A stretch of DNA of 64,000 nt from Streptomyces sp. Tue 6430 (GTDB lineage Bacteria > Actinomycetota > Actinomycetes > Streptomycetales > Streptomycetaceae). The translations under genes were made by a program, and so were the position numbers. This document shows positions 25,842-34,209 of this stretch, in pieces. The stretch's first letter is position 1. Every line of letters begins with the position of its first letter. The notes under the pieces are model-generated. The model had not been told where the DNA came from and did no database searches. It saw nothing but the letters and a program-made list of their open reading frames with translations. The stretch covers positions 2,604,001 through 2,668,000 of the forward strand of contig JAKGSH010000010.1 of assembly GCA_021568835.1 (NCBI GenBank), read 5' to 3'.

Positions 25842-26960
25842 TCAGTGGGCGGTGCCGGCGATGTCAGTGATGTCTGCGTAGCCCTCGATCTCCCGGGGGC
25901 CGCGGGAGCCGGGGCCGGTGTAGCGGGCGGAGGGGCGGACGAGGCGGCCGGTGCGCTTCTGCTCCAGGATGTGCGCCGACCAGCCGGCGGTGCGGGCGCA
26001 CGTGAACATCGACGTGAACATGTGGGCGGGGACCTCGGCGAAGTCGAGGACGATGGCCGCCCAGAACTCCACGTTGGTCGCCAGGACCCGGTCCGGGCGG
26101 CGGGCGTGGAGTTCGTCGAGGGCGGCCTTCTCCAGGGCCTCGGCGACCTCGAAGCGCGGCGCGCCCAGCTCGCGGGCGGTACGGCGCAGCACGCGGGCGC
26201 GGGGGTCCTCGGCGCGGTAGACGCGGTGACCGAAGCCCATGAGGCGTTCGCCCTTGTCGAGGGCCTGCCTGACGTAGGCCTCGGCGTCGCCGGTGCGCTC
26301 GATCTCCTCGATCATGCCGAGGACGCGCGAGGGGGCGCCGCCGTGCAGCGGGCCGGACATGGCCCCGACCGCGCCGGAGAGGGCGGCGGCCACGTCCGCG
26401 CCGGTGGAGGCGATGACGCGGGCGGTGAAGGTGGACGCGTTCATGCCGTGCTCGGCGGCGGAGGTCCAGTAGGCGTCGACCGCGGCGACGTGCTTGGGGT
26501 CGGGCTCGCCGCGCCAGCGGATCATGAACCGCTCGACGACGGACCGCGCCTTGTCGATCTCGCTCTGCGGGACCATGGGGCGGCCCTGTCCGCGGGCGGA
26601 CTGGGCGACGTAGGACAGCGCCATGACGGCGGCGCGGGCGAGGTCCTCGCGGGCCTGCTCGGCATCGATGTCGAGGAGCGGTTTGAGGCCCCAGACGGGG
26701 GCGAGCATGGCGAGCGCGGACTGGACGTCGACGCGGATGTCGCCGGAGTGGACGGGGATGGGGAACGGCTCGGCGGGCGGCAGTCCGGGGTTGAAGGCGC
26801 CGTCGACGAGCAGGCCCCAGACGTTGCCGAAGGAGACGTGGCCGACGAGGTCCTCGATGTCGACGCCCCGGTACCGGAGCGCGCCGCCCTCCTTGTCCGG
26901 TTCGGCGATCTCCGTCTCGAACGCGACGACTCCTTCGAGTCCGGGTACGAAGTCGGACAT
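25842..26960 (-). CDS. Citrate synthase 2 / citrate synthase-like protein
   Basis: A 372-residue type-II-like citrate synthase. Key active-site segments are EHGMNASTFTARVIAST (His), PLHGGAP and GFGHRVYRAEDPRA (His), followed by VEFWAAIVLDF and FTCARTAGWSAHILEQK. It condenses acetyl-CoA (or another acyl-CoA) with oxaloacetate; as a second paralogue it could act as methylcitrate synthase. ATG 26960. It is divergent from pdxH with paired inverted repeats between them, suggesting shared control. Confidence 0.9.
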   Translation of the reverse strand: MSDFVPGLEGVVAFETEIAEPDKEGGALRYRGVDIEDLVGHVSFGNVWGLLVDGAFNPGLPPAEPFPIPVHSGDIRVDVQSALAMLAPVWGLKPLLDIDAEQAREDLARAAVMALSYVAQSARGQGRPMVPQSEIDKARSVVERFMIRWRGEPDPKHVAAVDAYWTSAAEHGMNASTFTARVIASTGADVAAALSGAVGAMSGPLHGGAPSRVLGMIEEIERTGDAEAYVRQALDKGERLMGFGHRVYRAEDPRARVLRRTARELGAPRFEVAEALEKAALDELHARRPDRVLATNVEFWAAIVLDFAEVPAHMFTSMFTCARTAGWSAHILEQKRTGRLVRPSARYTGPGSRGPREIEGYADITDIAGTAH

Positions 26961-27105
26961 CAGGCGGCTCCTCGTGATGTGTGCGACAGGTGGCGCCGGT
27001 GGATCCGCGGTCCGTGCGGGACTCGCGGTCCTGGGCGGTCACTCCGGTGATGCCCCGTGAACTCGGCGGTCACGCAACCGGGATGGCACAAGCACCATAA
27101 CCCCG

Positions 27106-27166
27106 AGTGCCACCTTTGGGGAGGTGTCGCGGCACTCAGTGCCACCTTCGGGTGGGTGGAGGCACT
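27106..27166. promoter_or_regulatory. Two adjacent AGTGCC...GGCACT inverted repeats upstream of pdxH
   Basis: The first runs from AGTGCC at 27106 to GGCACT at 27136, the second from AGTGCC at 27138 to GGCACT at 27166. The left arms extend to an 11-base direct repeat AGTGCCACCTT with a 32-base period, about three helix turns. The second right arm abuts the expected -35 of pdxH. This looks like a cooperative repressor site between citrate synthase 2 and pdxH. Confidence 0.5.
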
Positions 27167-27188
27167 GCTGCCAGGGGCTCCGGTGCGG

Positions 27189-27194
27189 CAAGAT
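27189..27194 (+). promoter_or_regulatory. -10 element for leaderless pdxH
   Basis: CAAGAT ends six bases before GTG 27201, fitting a leaderless message. The -35 region is overlapped by the inverted repeat ending at 27166. Confidence 0.35.
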
Positions 27195-27200
27195 GACGGC

Positions 27201-27869
27201 GTGGACCACGCAGAAACCGTTTCTCCCGATCCCGCCTCCATGCGCAAGCAGTACCGGGCGGAGGGCCTCGACGAGGCCGATCTGGCCGCCACTCCCGTGG
27301 AGCAGTTCGCGCGCTGGTTCAAGCAGGCCGCGGCGGAGGCGCACCTGTTCGAGCCCAACGCCATGGTCGTCTCCACGGCGGACGCCCAGGGGCGGCCCTC
27401 CTCCCGCACGGTGCTGCTGAAGCACTTCGACGCGCACGGCTTCGTCTTCTACACCAACTACGACTCCCGCAAGGGCCGCGACCTCGCGGAGAACCCGCAC
27501 GTCAGCCTGCTGTTCCCATGGCATCCGGTGGGCCGGCAGGTCCTCGTGCGGGGGGTGGCCCGGCGCACCGGACGCGACGAGACGGCGGCGTACTTCCGGA
27601 CCCGGCCGCACGGCTCCCAGCTCGGCGCGTGGGCGAGCGTGCAGTCCGCGGTGATCACGTCCCGCGACGATCTCGACGCCTCCTACGCCGAGCTGGCGGC
27701 CCGCTACCCGGAGGGCGAGCAGGTGCCGGTGCCGCCGCACTGGGGCGGTTTCCGGGTGGTGCCGGAGTCGGTGGAGTTCTGGCAGGGCCGGGAGAACCGC
27801 CTGCACGACCGCCTGCGGTACCTGGCGGAGGCGGACGGCGGCTGGCGGGTGGAGCGGCTCAGCCCGTGA
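27201..27869 (+). CDS. pdxH: Pyridoxamine 5'-phosphate oxidase
   Basis: FMN enzyme making pyridoxal 5'-phosphate from pyridoxine or pyridoxamine phosphate. The 222 residues contain MRKQYRAEGLDEADL, the FMN-binding SSRTVLLKHFDAHGFVFYTN and the C-terminal GGFRVVPESVEFWQGRENRL with the RxxR-type tail. GTG 27201 is chosen because of its distance from a -10; GTG 27183 is in frame as well. Its 3' end overlaps the end of a small converging ORF by about 11 bases. Confidence 0.93.
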   Translation: MDHAETVSPDPASMRKQYRAEGLDEADLAATPVEQFARWFKQAAAEAHLFEPNAMVVSTADAQGRPSSRTVLLKHFDAHGFVFYTNYDSRKGRDLAENPHVSLLFPWHPVGRQVLVRGVARRTGRDETAAYFRTRPHGSQLGAWASVQSAVITSRDDLDASYAELAARYPEGEQVPVPPHWGGFRVVPESVEFWQGRENRLHDRLRYLAEADGGWRVERLSP

Positions 27870-28064
27870 GGGCGGCGGGCCGGCGGGCGGAGACGAGCCG
27901 GCGCGGGCCGGGCGGACGCCCGGAGGGCCGGCCGGGAACGCACCGGGTCGGCGGGCGAGCACGATGCCCCGCGCGACGAGGCGGGCGACCACGCGCTCGG
28001 CCGGCAGCGGTGCCCGTGCCTCGTCCGCGTCGAGGTCGACGATCACCTGGAACCGGTCGCTCAC
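27859..28064 (-). pseudogene. Small conserved-type ORF after the TetR gene, apparently frameshifted
   Basis: A GTG at 28064 overlaps the TetR stop (GTGA) and opens with SDRFQVIVDLDADEA, continuing VVARLVARGIVLAR. The frame then runs on into antisense of pdxH. In the neighbouring frame PTRCVPGRPSGRPPGPRRLV follows and ends at 27859. Joined after LAR by one extra base, this gives a 68-residue protein like small Streptomyces proteins I recall. The function is unknown, and the exact indel position is less clear than in the other cases. Confidence 0.4.
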
Positions 28065-28672
28065 CGGCCGAGGTTCTGCTCCAGCAGGGCCGCCCACTGG
28101 GTGACGACCCGGTCACGGCGGGGGCCGTCGTCGGTGAGGAGGTTCGCGAGGCCGAGGCCGCGGGCCATGTCGAGCAGGCCCTGGACGGTCTCGCGGACGC
28201 CGGGGCCGGACTCGTCGGCGCCGAGCAGGTCGACGGCTATGCGGTGGGTCTCGCGGCCGACGCGGGCCTCGAGTTCCGTGACGCGCGAGCGGAGCTGTTC
28301 CTCGTTGGAGGCGGCGACCCACAGGTGCAGGGCGGCCCGGAAGAGGGGGCCGGTGTAGAGGTCGACGAGGGCGGACACGACGGCGCGCCGGTCGCCCGCC
28401 GCGCCCTGCGGGAACAGGGCGCGCAGGGCGAGGGAGCGTTCCTCGGCGACGTACTCGACGGCGGCGGTGAAGAGGTCCTCGCGGGTGGGGAAGTGGTGCT
28501 GGGCGGCGCCGCGGGAGACGCCCGCCCGTTCCGCGACGACGGAGACCGTGGAGCCCGCCCAGCCGCGTTCGGCGAGGCAGGCCACGGCGGCTTCCAGGAG
28601 CCGCTGCCGGGTGGCCCGGCTGCGGTCCTGCTTGGGGGCGCGGTCGCGGTCGACCGGGCTCACAACACCCAT
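28061..28672 (-). CDS. TetR/AcrR-family regulator of the acyl-CoA operon
   Basis: A 203-residue repressor. The HTH lies at about residues 20-65 (RSRATRQRLLEAAVACLAER through GVSRGAAQHHFPTREDLF); the rest is the helical ligand domain. It overlaps the enoyl-CoA hydratase gene by 13 bases and is the last well-defined gene of a minus-strand operon, so it probably autoregulates that operon and senses an acyl-CoA intermediate, as AtuR/LiuR-type regulators do. A 12-base palindrome upstream of the first gene of the operon is a candidate operator. Confidence 0.85.
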   Translation of the reverse strand: MGVVSPVDRDRAPKQDRSRATRQRLLEAAVACLAERGWAGSTVSVVAERAGVSRGAAQHHFPTREDLFTAAVEYVAEERSLALRALFPQGAAGDRRAVVSALVDLYTGPLFRAALHLWVAASNEEQLRSRVTELEARVGRETHRIAVDLLGADESGPGVRETVQGLLDMARGLGLANLLTDDGPRRDRVVTQWAALLEQNLGR

Positions 28673-29517
28673 GCGGGTTCCCGTCGTTCGAGAAAGGCCG
28701 TCATTCCCTCGCGGGCCTGCGGGGAGGCGAACAGGCGGGCGGAGAGCGCGGTGAGCGCGGCCGCGTCCCGCTCGAACGCCTCCAGCACCCTAACCGTGAG
28801 CAGCCGTTTCGTCTCGGCCAGGCCCTGGGGTGCGGCCTTGCGCAGGCCGTCGAGGACGGGGGCGAGCACGGCGTCGACGTCGTCGGCGGCCGCGGTGAGC
28901 AGGCCGATGCGGGCCGCCTCGGGGGCGTCGAAGCGTTCGCCGGTGAGGTAGTAGCGGGAGAGGGCCCGGGGGTCGGTGCGCGGCAGGAGCGGCAGGGAGA
29001 TGACGGCCGGGGCCACCCCGATGCGCACCTCGGTGAAGGCGAACGTCGACGCGGTGGAGGCGGCGGTGATGTCGCAGGCGGCGAGGAGGCCGAGGCCGCC
29101 GGCGCGGACGTGGCCGGTGACGCGGGCGACGACCGGTCGGGGCAGCTCGACGAGCTGTCGCAGCAGGGCGACGAAGGCGTCCGGGTCGGGCGGGTCGCGC
29201 AGGTCGGCGCCGGCACAGAAGGTGCCGCCGGTGTGGGTGAGGACGACCGCGCGGACCCGGGGGTCCGCGGCGCAGTCGGCGAGCGCGGCGGCGAGTTCCG
29301 CGACGAGGGCGGCGGACAGGGCGTTGCGGGTGTCGACGGCGTCGAGGCTGAGTGTCTCGACGCCGCGGTCGCGGGTGCGGCCGAGCCGCGCGCTCACGGG
29401 CGCTTCCTCAGGTGCGGTCATGGACGCTTCCTCCGGTGCGGGCACAGGCACTTCGCGCGGGGCGGTCACAGTCGCTTCCTCCGGTGCGGGCACGGGCGCT
29501 TCCTCCGGTGGCGTCAT
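28660..29517 (-). CDS. Enoyl-CoA hydratase/isomerase family protein
   Basis: Crotonase-fold enzyme of 285 residues. GGTFCAGADLRDPPD and HVRAGGLGLLAACDITAAS form the oxyanion hole; TEVRIGVAPAVISLPL follows. The segment corresponding to the usual catalytic Glu reads RTDPRALSRYYLTGERFDA, so chemistry may differ. The first 45 residues are an odd 10-residue repeat (PAPEEA-type) from approximately 30-base DNA repeats at 29400-29520; ATG 29421 would skip most of it, but ATG 29517 forms ATGA with the ligase stop. It hydrates an unsaturated acyl-CoA in the operon's pathway. Confidence 0.85.
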   Translation of the reverse strand: MTPPEEAPVPAPEEATVTAPREVPVPAPEEASMTAPEEAPVSARLGRTRDRGVETLSLDAVDTRNALSAALVAELAAALADCAADPRVRAVVLTHTGGTFCAGADLRDPPDPDAFVALLRQLVELPRPVVARVTGHVRAGGLGLLAACDITAASTASTFAFTEVRIGVAPAVISLPLLPRTDPRALSRYYLTGERFDAPEAARIGLLTAAADDVDAVLAPVLDGLRKAAPQGLAETKRLLTVRVLEAFERDAAALTALSARLFASPQAREGMTAFLERREPAWVL

Positions 29518-31082
29518 GGGCGCTTCCTCAGTTCGCGGCGCAGGATCTTCCCCGAGGCGGCCCGGGGGACGGCGTCGACGAAGGTGACGAGGCGGACGCG
29601 TTTGTACGGGGCGACGCGTTCGGCGACGTGCATCGCGACCTCGCCCTCGGAGAGGTCGGGGGCGGCCGGCTGGCGGACCACGTAGGCGTGCGGCACCTCG
29701 TTGCCGTCGTCGTCGTACTCGCCGACGACGGCGGCGTCGGCGATGCCGGGGTGGGTGAGGAGCAGGGCCTCCAGTTCGGCGGGGGCCACCTGGAAGCCCT
29801 TGTACTTGATGAGTTCCTTGACCCGGTCGACGACGAACAGCCAGCCGTCGGCATCGACGTGGCCGATGTCGCCGGTGTGCAGCCAGCCGTCGGCGTCGAT
29901 CATGGCGGCGGTGGCGTCGGGGCGGCCCAGGTAGCCCTTCATGACCTGAGGGCCGCGGATGAGGATCTCGCCGGCCTCGCCGACGCCGAGGTCCCGGTCG
30001 GGGTCGTCGAGGGAGACGATGCGCATCTCGGTGCCGGCGATGAGCCTGCCGACGGTGCCGGCGGGGGCCTCGCGCATGGCGTCCAGGGGGACCACGTGGG
30101 TGCCGGGCGACAGTTCCGTCATGCCGTAGGCCTGGCCGACGGGCGGCAGACCGAGGCGGGCGGCGCAGGCGGCGGCGAGGCCGGCGTCCAGGGGGGCGGC
30201 GGCGCTGATGACGTACCGCAGGGACGACAGGTCGTACCGGGCGACCGCAGGGTGTTTGGCGAGGGCGAGGACGATCGGCGGGGCCACGTACAGGCCGGTG
30301 ATGCGGTGGTTCTGGATGGCCGCGAGGAAGGTCTCCAGGTCGAAGCGGGGCAGGACGACGACGGTGGCGCCCTTGCGCAGCGGCGCGTTCATGAGGGCGG
30401 TGAGGCCGTAGATGTGGAAGAAGGGGAGCACCGCGAGGATGCGGTCGCCGGGACCCGCCGTGATCGCCGGTTCGAGCTGGGCGAGGTTGGTGGCGATCTG
30501 CCGGTGGGTGAGCATCACGCCCTTGGGGACGCCCGTGGTGCCCGAGGAGTAGGGCAGGGCCGCGACGTCCTCGCCGGGGTCGATGGCGACCTGCGGCTCG
30601 GGGGCGGTGGAGGCGAGCATGTCGAGGAGCGAGCGGTGGCCCGGGGCGCTGTCGCAGACGAATATCTCCTGGACGCCGCCCGCCAGTCCGGCCGCCCGGC
30701 GGGCCGTCTCCAGCAGCGGGGAGACGGTGACGATCCAGCGGGCCGCCGCGTCGCCGAGCTGCTTGGCGAACTCCTCGGCGGTGGCGAGCGGGTGCACGGT
30801 GGTGACGGTGGCCCCCGCGCGCGTGGCGGCGTAGAACGCGGTGGGGAAGGCGACGGTGTTGGGGCTGTGCAGGGCGAGGACGTCGCCCTTGCGGACGCCG
30901 GCCTCGGCGAGGCCGGCGGCGATCCGCCGGTGGAACCGGTCCACCTGCTCGTAGGTGAGGGTGGTGCCGTCGGTGCCGTCGACGAGGGCGGGCAGGTCGC
31001 CGAATTCGGCGGCCCGGCCCAGCACGGCGTCGTGGATGGGCAGTTCTACGGGCTGGACGTCTGCGTACACGCTGCGGAACAT
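29514..31082 (-). CDS. 4-coumarate-CoA ligase-like acyl-CoA synthetase
   Basis: AMP-forming ligase of 522 residues that activates a carboxylic acid to its CoA thioester for the downstream carboxylase/dehydrogenase. The P-loop-like YSSGTTGVPKGVMLTHRQ, the YGMTELSPGTH core and the C-terminal catalytic lysine in ASGKILRREL are all present. ATG 31082 has an excellent GAGGAGGAACC. The stop overlaps the enoyl-CoA hydratase start (ATGA). Aromatic versus terpenoid or branched substrate cannot be told from sequence alone. Confidence 0.9.
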   Translation of the reverse strand: MFRSVYADVQPVELPIHDAVLGRAAEFGDLPALVDGTDGTTLTYEQVDRFHRRIAAGLAEAGVRKGDVLALHSPNTVAFPTAFYAATRAGATVTTVHPLATAEEFAKQLGDAAARWIVTVSPLLETARRAAGLAGGVQEIFVCDSAPGHRSLLDMLASTAPEPQVAIDPGEDVAALPYSSGTTGVPKGVMLTHRQIATNLAQLEPAITAGPGDRILAVLPFFHIYGLTALMNAPLRKGATVVVLPRFDLETFLAAIQNHRITGLYVAPPIVLALAKHPAVARYDLSSLRYVISAAAPLDAGLAAACAARLGLPPVGQAYGMTELSPGTHVVPLDAMREAPAGTVGRLIAGTEMRIVSLDDPDRDLGVGEAGEILIRGPQVMKGYLGRPDATAAMIDADGWLHTGDIGHVDADGWLFVVDRVKELIKYKGFQVAPAELEALLLTHPGIADAAVVGEYDDDGNEVPHAYVVRQPAAPDLSEGEVAMHVAERVAPYKRVRLVTFVDAVPRAASGKILRRELRKRP

Positions 31083-31117
31083 GGTTCCTCCTCGCCGGCC
31101 GACGGGTGGCCGCGCGG

Positions 31118-32254
31118 TCAGTACGACTTGGGCAGGCCCAGGGTCTGGTGGGAGACGTAGTTGAGGATCATCTCCCGGCTCACGGGGGCGATACGCGCCA
31201 CGCGCGAGGCCGTTATCAGCGAGGCGAGGCCGAACTCGCGGGTGAGCCCGTTGCCGCCGAGGGTGTGCACCGCCTGGTCGACGGCCTTCACGCAGGCCTC
31301 GCCCGCGGCGTACTTCGCCATGTTGGCGGCCTCGCCCGCGCCGACGTCGTCCCCGGCGTCGTACAGGTGGGCCGCCTTCTGCATCATCAGGCGGGCCAGT
31401 TCCAGCTCGATGTGGGCCTGGGCGAGGGGGTGCGCGACGGCCTGGTGGGCGCCGATGGGGGTCTTCCAGACGGTGCGCTCGCGGGCGTAGGCGATCGCCT
31501 TGCCGAGGGCGTGGCGGCCCATGCCGATCGCGAAGGCGGCCGTCATGACGCGCTCCGGGTTGAGGCCGGCGAACAGTTGGAGCAGCCCCGCGTCCTCGTC
31601 GCCGACGAGCGCCCCGGCGGGCAGCCGTACGTCGTCCAGGACCAGCTCGAACTGCTTCTCCACACTGTGCAGTTCCATGTCGATGGGCCGCCGGGTGAAG
31701 CCGGGGGCGTCGCGCGGGACGATGAACAGGCAGGGCTTGAGGCGGCCGGTGCGGGAGTCCTCGGTGCGGCCGACGACGAGGGTGGCGTCGGCGATGTCCA
31801 CGCCGGAGACGAAGACCTTGCGGCCGGTCAGCAGCCAGTCGCCGCTCGCCTCGTCGCGGCGGGCGGTGGTGGTGATGCGGTGGCTGTTGGAGCCGGCGTC
31901 GGGCTCGGTGATGCCGAAGGCCATGAGGCGGGAGCCGTCGGCGAGGGCGGGGAGCCACTCCCGCTTCTGGGCGTCCGTGCCGAAGCGGGAGATCACCGTG
32001 CCGCAGATGGCGGGGCTGACGATCATCATCAGCAGGGGGGAGCCCGCGGCGCCGAGCTCCTCCGAGACGAGGGAGAGTTCGGTGATGCCGCCGCCTCCGC
32101 CGCCGTACTCCTCGGGGAGGTTGACGCCGATGTAGCCGAGCTCGGCGGCCTCCCGCCAGAGGGTTCCGTTGTCGGAGGCCTGCCGGTGGCGGGCGAAGTC
32201 GGACACCGCGGCCCGCAGTGCCTTGTGCTCGTCGGACTCGATCAGGGTGGTCAT
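31118..32254 (-). CDS. Acyl-CoA dehydrogenase
   Basis: FAD-dependent alpha,beta-desaturase of 378 residues. The central motif MAFGITEPDAGSNSHRITTT and C-terminal KAVDQAVHTLGGNGLTREFG are characteristic; the FAD-contacting KAIAYARERTVWKTPIG segment is intact. In an AtuD-like role it would desaturate citronellyl-CoA or a similar branched acyl-CoA before carboxylation. ATG 32254; 35 bases separate it from the ligase. Confidence 0.9.
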   Translation of the reverse strand: MTTLIESDEHKALRAAVSDFARHRQASDNGTLWREAAELGYIGVNLPEEYGGGGGGITELSLVSEELGAAGSPLLMMIVSPAICGTVISRFGTDAQKREWLPALADGSRLMAFGITEPDAGSNSHRITTTARRDEASGDWLLTGRKVFVSGVDIADATLVVGRTEDSRTGRLKPCLFIVPRDAPGFTRRPIDMELHSVEKQFELVLDDVRLPAGALVGDEDAGLLQLFAGLNPERVMTAAFAIGMGRHALGKAIAYARERTVWKTPIGAHQAVAHPLAQAHIELELARLMMQKAAHLYDAGDDVGAGEAANMAKYAAGEACVKAVDQAVHTLGGNGLTREFGLASLITASRVARIAPVSREMILNYVSHQTLGLPKSY

Positions 32255-32332
32255 CGTGGCTCCTTCGCGTGCGGGTCGTGTGGGACGGGGCGCTCACGCG
32301 GCGGGTCCGCGTGCCGGTACGGCCCCGCCTGC

Positions 32333-34198
32333 CTAGGTCGTCTGCACCACCGCCAGCAGGGTGCCGACCTGCACCTGCTGTCCCGTCGTCACCGGCAGTT
32401 CCGTCAGCGTCCCCGCCGCCGGCGCCGAGATGACGTGTTGCATCTTCATCGCTTCGAGCCACAGGATCGGTTCGCCCGCCCCGACACTCGATCCGGTGAC
32501 GAGACCGTCCGCGATCCTGACGACCGTGCCGGGCATCGGGGCCAGCAGGGAGCCGGGGGCGCGCTGGTCCTCGGGCTCGGGGAAGCGGGGCAGGGCGGTG
32601 AGGGCGGTGGCGTTCACGTGGACGCGGTCGCCGTACCGGGCCACCTCGAACCTGCGCCGCACGCCGTCCGCCTCCAGCACGACGAGGGAGGCGTCGGCGT
32701 GTACGACGTGGACACCGTGCACGCCGTCCGCCGCGGGGCCGGTGCGGGTGTGGTGGTAGCGGACCTCGTGCTCCTCGCCCGCCATGAGGTAGCGCCGGGT
32801 CTGCGGCTGGGAGGGCAGGTTGCGCCAGCCGCCGAAGCGGGAGCGGCCGTGCGCGTCGGCGAGGGCCGCCGCCAGCGGGGCGTACGGGTCGGGGGCCGGT
32901 GCCGTGAGGGCCGCGAGGTGGCGGTCGTAGAAGCCGGTGTCCATGCGGCCGGAGGTGAACTCCTCGTGGCGCAGGGAGGCGACGAGGAGGTCGCGGTTGG
33001 TGACCGGGCCGTGGACGGCCGCCCGCTCCAGGGCGCCCGCGAGGGTGCGGACGGCCTCCTCGCGCGTGGGTGCGTGGGCGACGACCTTGGCGAGCATGGG
33101 GTCGTAGTGGACGCCGATGACGTCGCCGTCGCCGAAGCCGGTGTCGAGCCGGACGCCCTCGGGGACGGCGAGGCGGTGCAGGGTGCCGGTCTGCGGGGTC
33201 CAGCCGGCCGCCGGGTCCTCGGCGTAGAGGCGGGCCTCGACGGCGTGGCCGCGCGCGGGCGGCGGCTCGGCGGGCAGGGCGTGGCCCTCCGCGACGCGGA
33301 TCTGCTCGGCCACCAGGTCGATGCCGAAGACGGCCTCGGTGACGGGGTGTTCGACCTGGAGGCGGGTGTTCATCTCCAGGAAGTGGGCGCGGCCGCCCGC
33401 GACGAGGAACTCGACGGTCCCGGCGCCGGTGTAGTCCACGGCGCGCGCGGCCCGCACGGCCAGCGCGCGCATCTCGTCCACCAGCTCCTCGGAGAGGCCG
33501 GGTGCCGGGGCCTCCTCGACGACCTTCTGGTGGCGGCGCTGGAGGGAGCAGTCGCGGGTGCCGAGCGCCCAGACCGTGCCGTGCGTGTCGGCGAGGATCT
33601 GCACCTCGACGTGGCGGCCGCCCGCGTCGCCCCCGAGGTACGGCTCGACGAAGACCTCGCCGTCGCCGAAGGCGCTCGCGGCCTCGGCGCGCGCGCCCTC
33701 CAGCGCGGGCGTCAGGTCCGCCAGGCGGCGCACGACGCGCATGCCGCGCCCGCCGCCGCCCGCGGCGGCCTTCACCAGGACCGGCAGGTCGGACTCGGTG
33801 ACCTCGTCGGCGTTCAGCGGGGCGAGTCCCAGGAGGGCCTTCGCCCGGGTCTTGGAGGCCATCGCCTCGATCGCCCCGGGCGGCGGCCCGATCCAGACCA
33901 GGCCCGCGTCCAGGACGGCGCGCGCGAAGGCGGCGTTCTCGGAGAGGAAGCCGTAGCCGGGGTGCACGGCGTCCGCGCCCGCGGCGACGGCCGCCTTCAC
34001 GATCAGGTCGGCCCGCAGGTACGTCTCGGCGGGCGTGTCGCCGGGCAGCCGTACGGCGGTGTCGGCCACGCGCGCGTGGAGGGCGCCCTCGTCGGCGTCC
34101 GAGTGCACGGCGACCGTCCGGATCCCCGACGCGCGGCAGGTGCGGAAGATGCGGCAGGCGATCTCGCCGCGGTTGGCGACGAGCACAGAAGTGATCAC
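32333..34198 (-). CDS. Acyl-CoA carboxylase alpha subunit (biotin carboxylase + biotin carrier)
   Basis: A 621-residue fusion of biotin carboxylase (LVANRGEIACRIFRTCRASG, HPGYGFLSENAAFARAV, KAAAGGGGRGMRVV ATP loop, EMNTRLQVEHPVTEAVFGID) and a C-terminal biotinyl domain whose lysine lies in LWLEAMKMQHVISAP. It carboxylates biotin with bicarbonate and ATP for transfer by the beta subunit encoded just upstream. GTG at 34198 lies 11 bases after the beta-subunit stop. The architecture matches geranyl- and methylcrotonyl-CoA carboxylase alpha subunits (AtuF/LiuD). Confidence 0.92.
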   Translation of the reverse strand: MITSVLVANRGEIACRIFRTCRASGIRTVAVHSDADEGALHARVADTAVRLPGDTPAETYLRADLIVKAAVAAGADAVHPGYGFLSENAAFARAVLDAGLVWIGPPPGAIEAMASKTRAKALLGLAPLNADEVTESDLPVLVKAAAGGGGRGMRVVRRLADLTPALEGARAEAASAFGDGEVFVEPYLGGDAGGRHVEVQILADTHGTVWALGTRDCSLQRRHQKVVEEAPAPGLSEELVDEMRALAVRAARAVDYTGAGTVEFLVAGGRAHFLEMNTRLQVEHPVTEAVFGIDLVAEQIRVAEGHALPAEPPPARGHAVEARLYAEDPAAGWTPQTGTLHRLAVPEGVRLDTGFGDGDVIGVHYDPMLAKVVAHAPTREEAVRTLAGALERAAVHGPVTNRDLLVASLRHEEFTSGRMDTGFYDRHLAALTAPAPDPYAPLAAALADAHGRSRFGGWRNLPSQPQTRRYLMAGEEHEVRYHHTRTGPAADGVHGVHVVHADASLVVLEADGVRRRFEVARYGDRVHVNATALTALPRFPEPEDQRAPGSLLAPMPGTVVRIADGLVTGSSVGAGEPILWLEAMKMQHVISAPAAGTLTELPVTTGQQVQVGTLLAVVQTT

Positions 34199-34209
34199 TG
34201 GAAGGTCCC

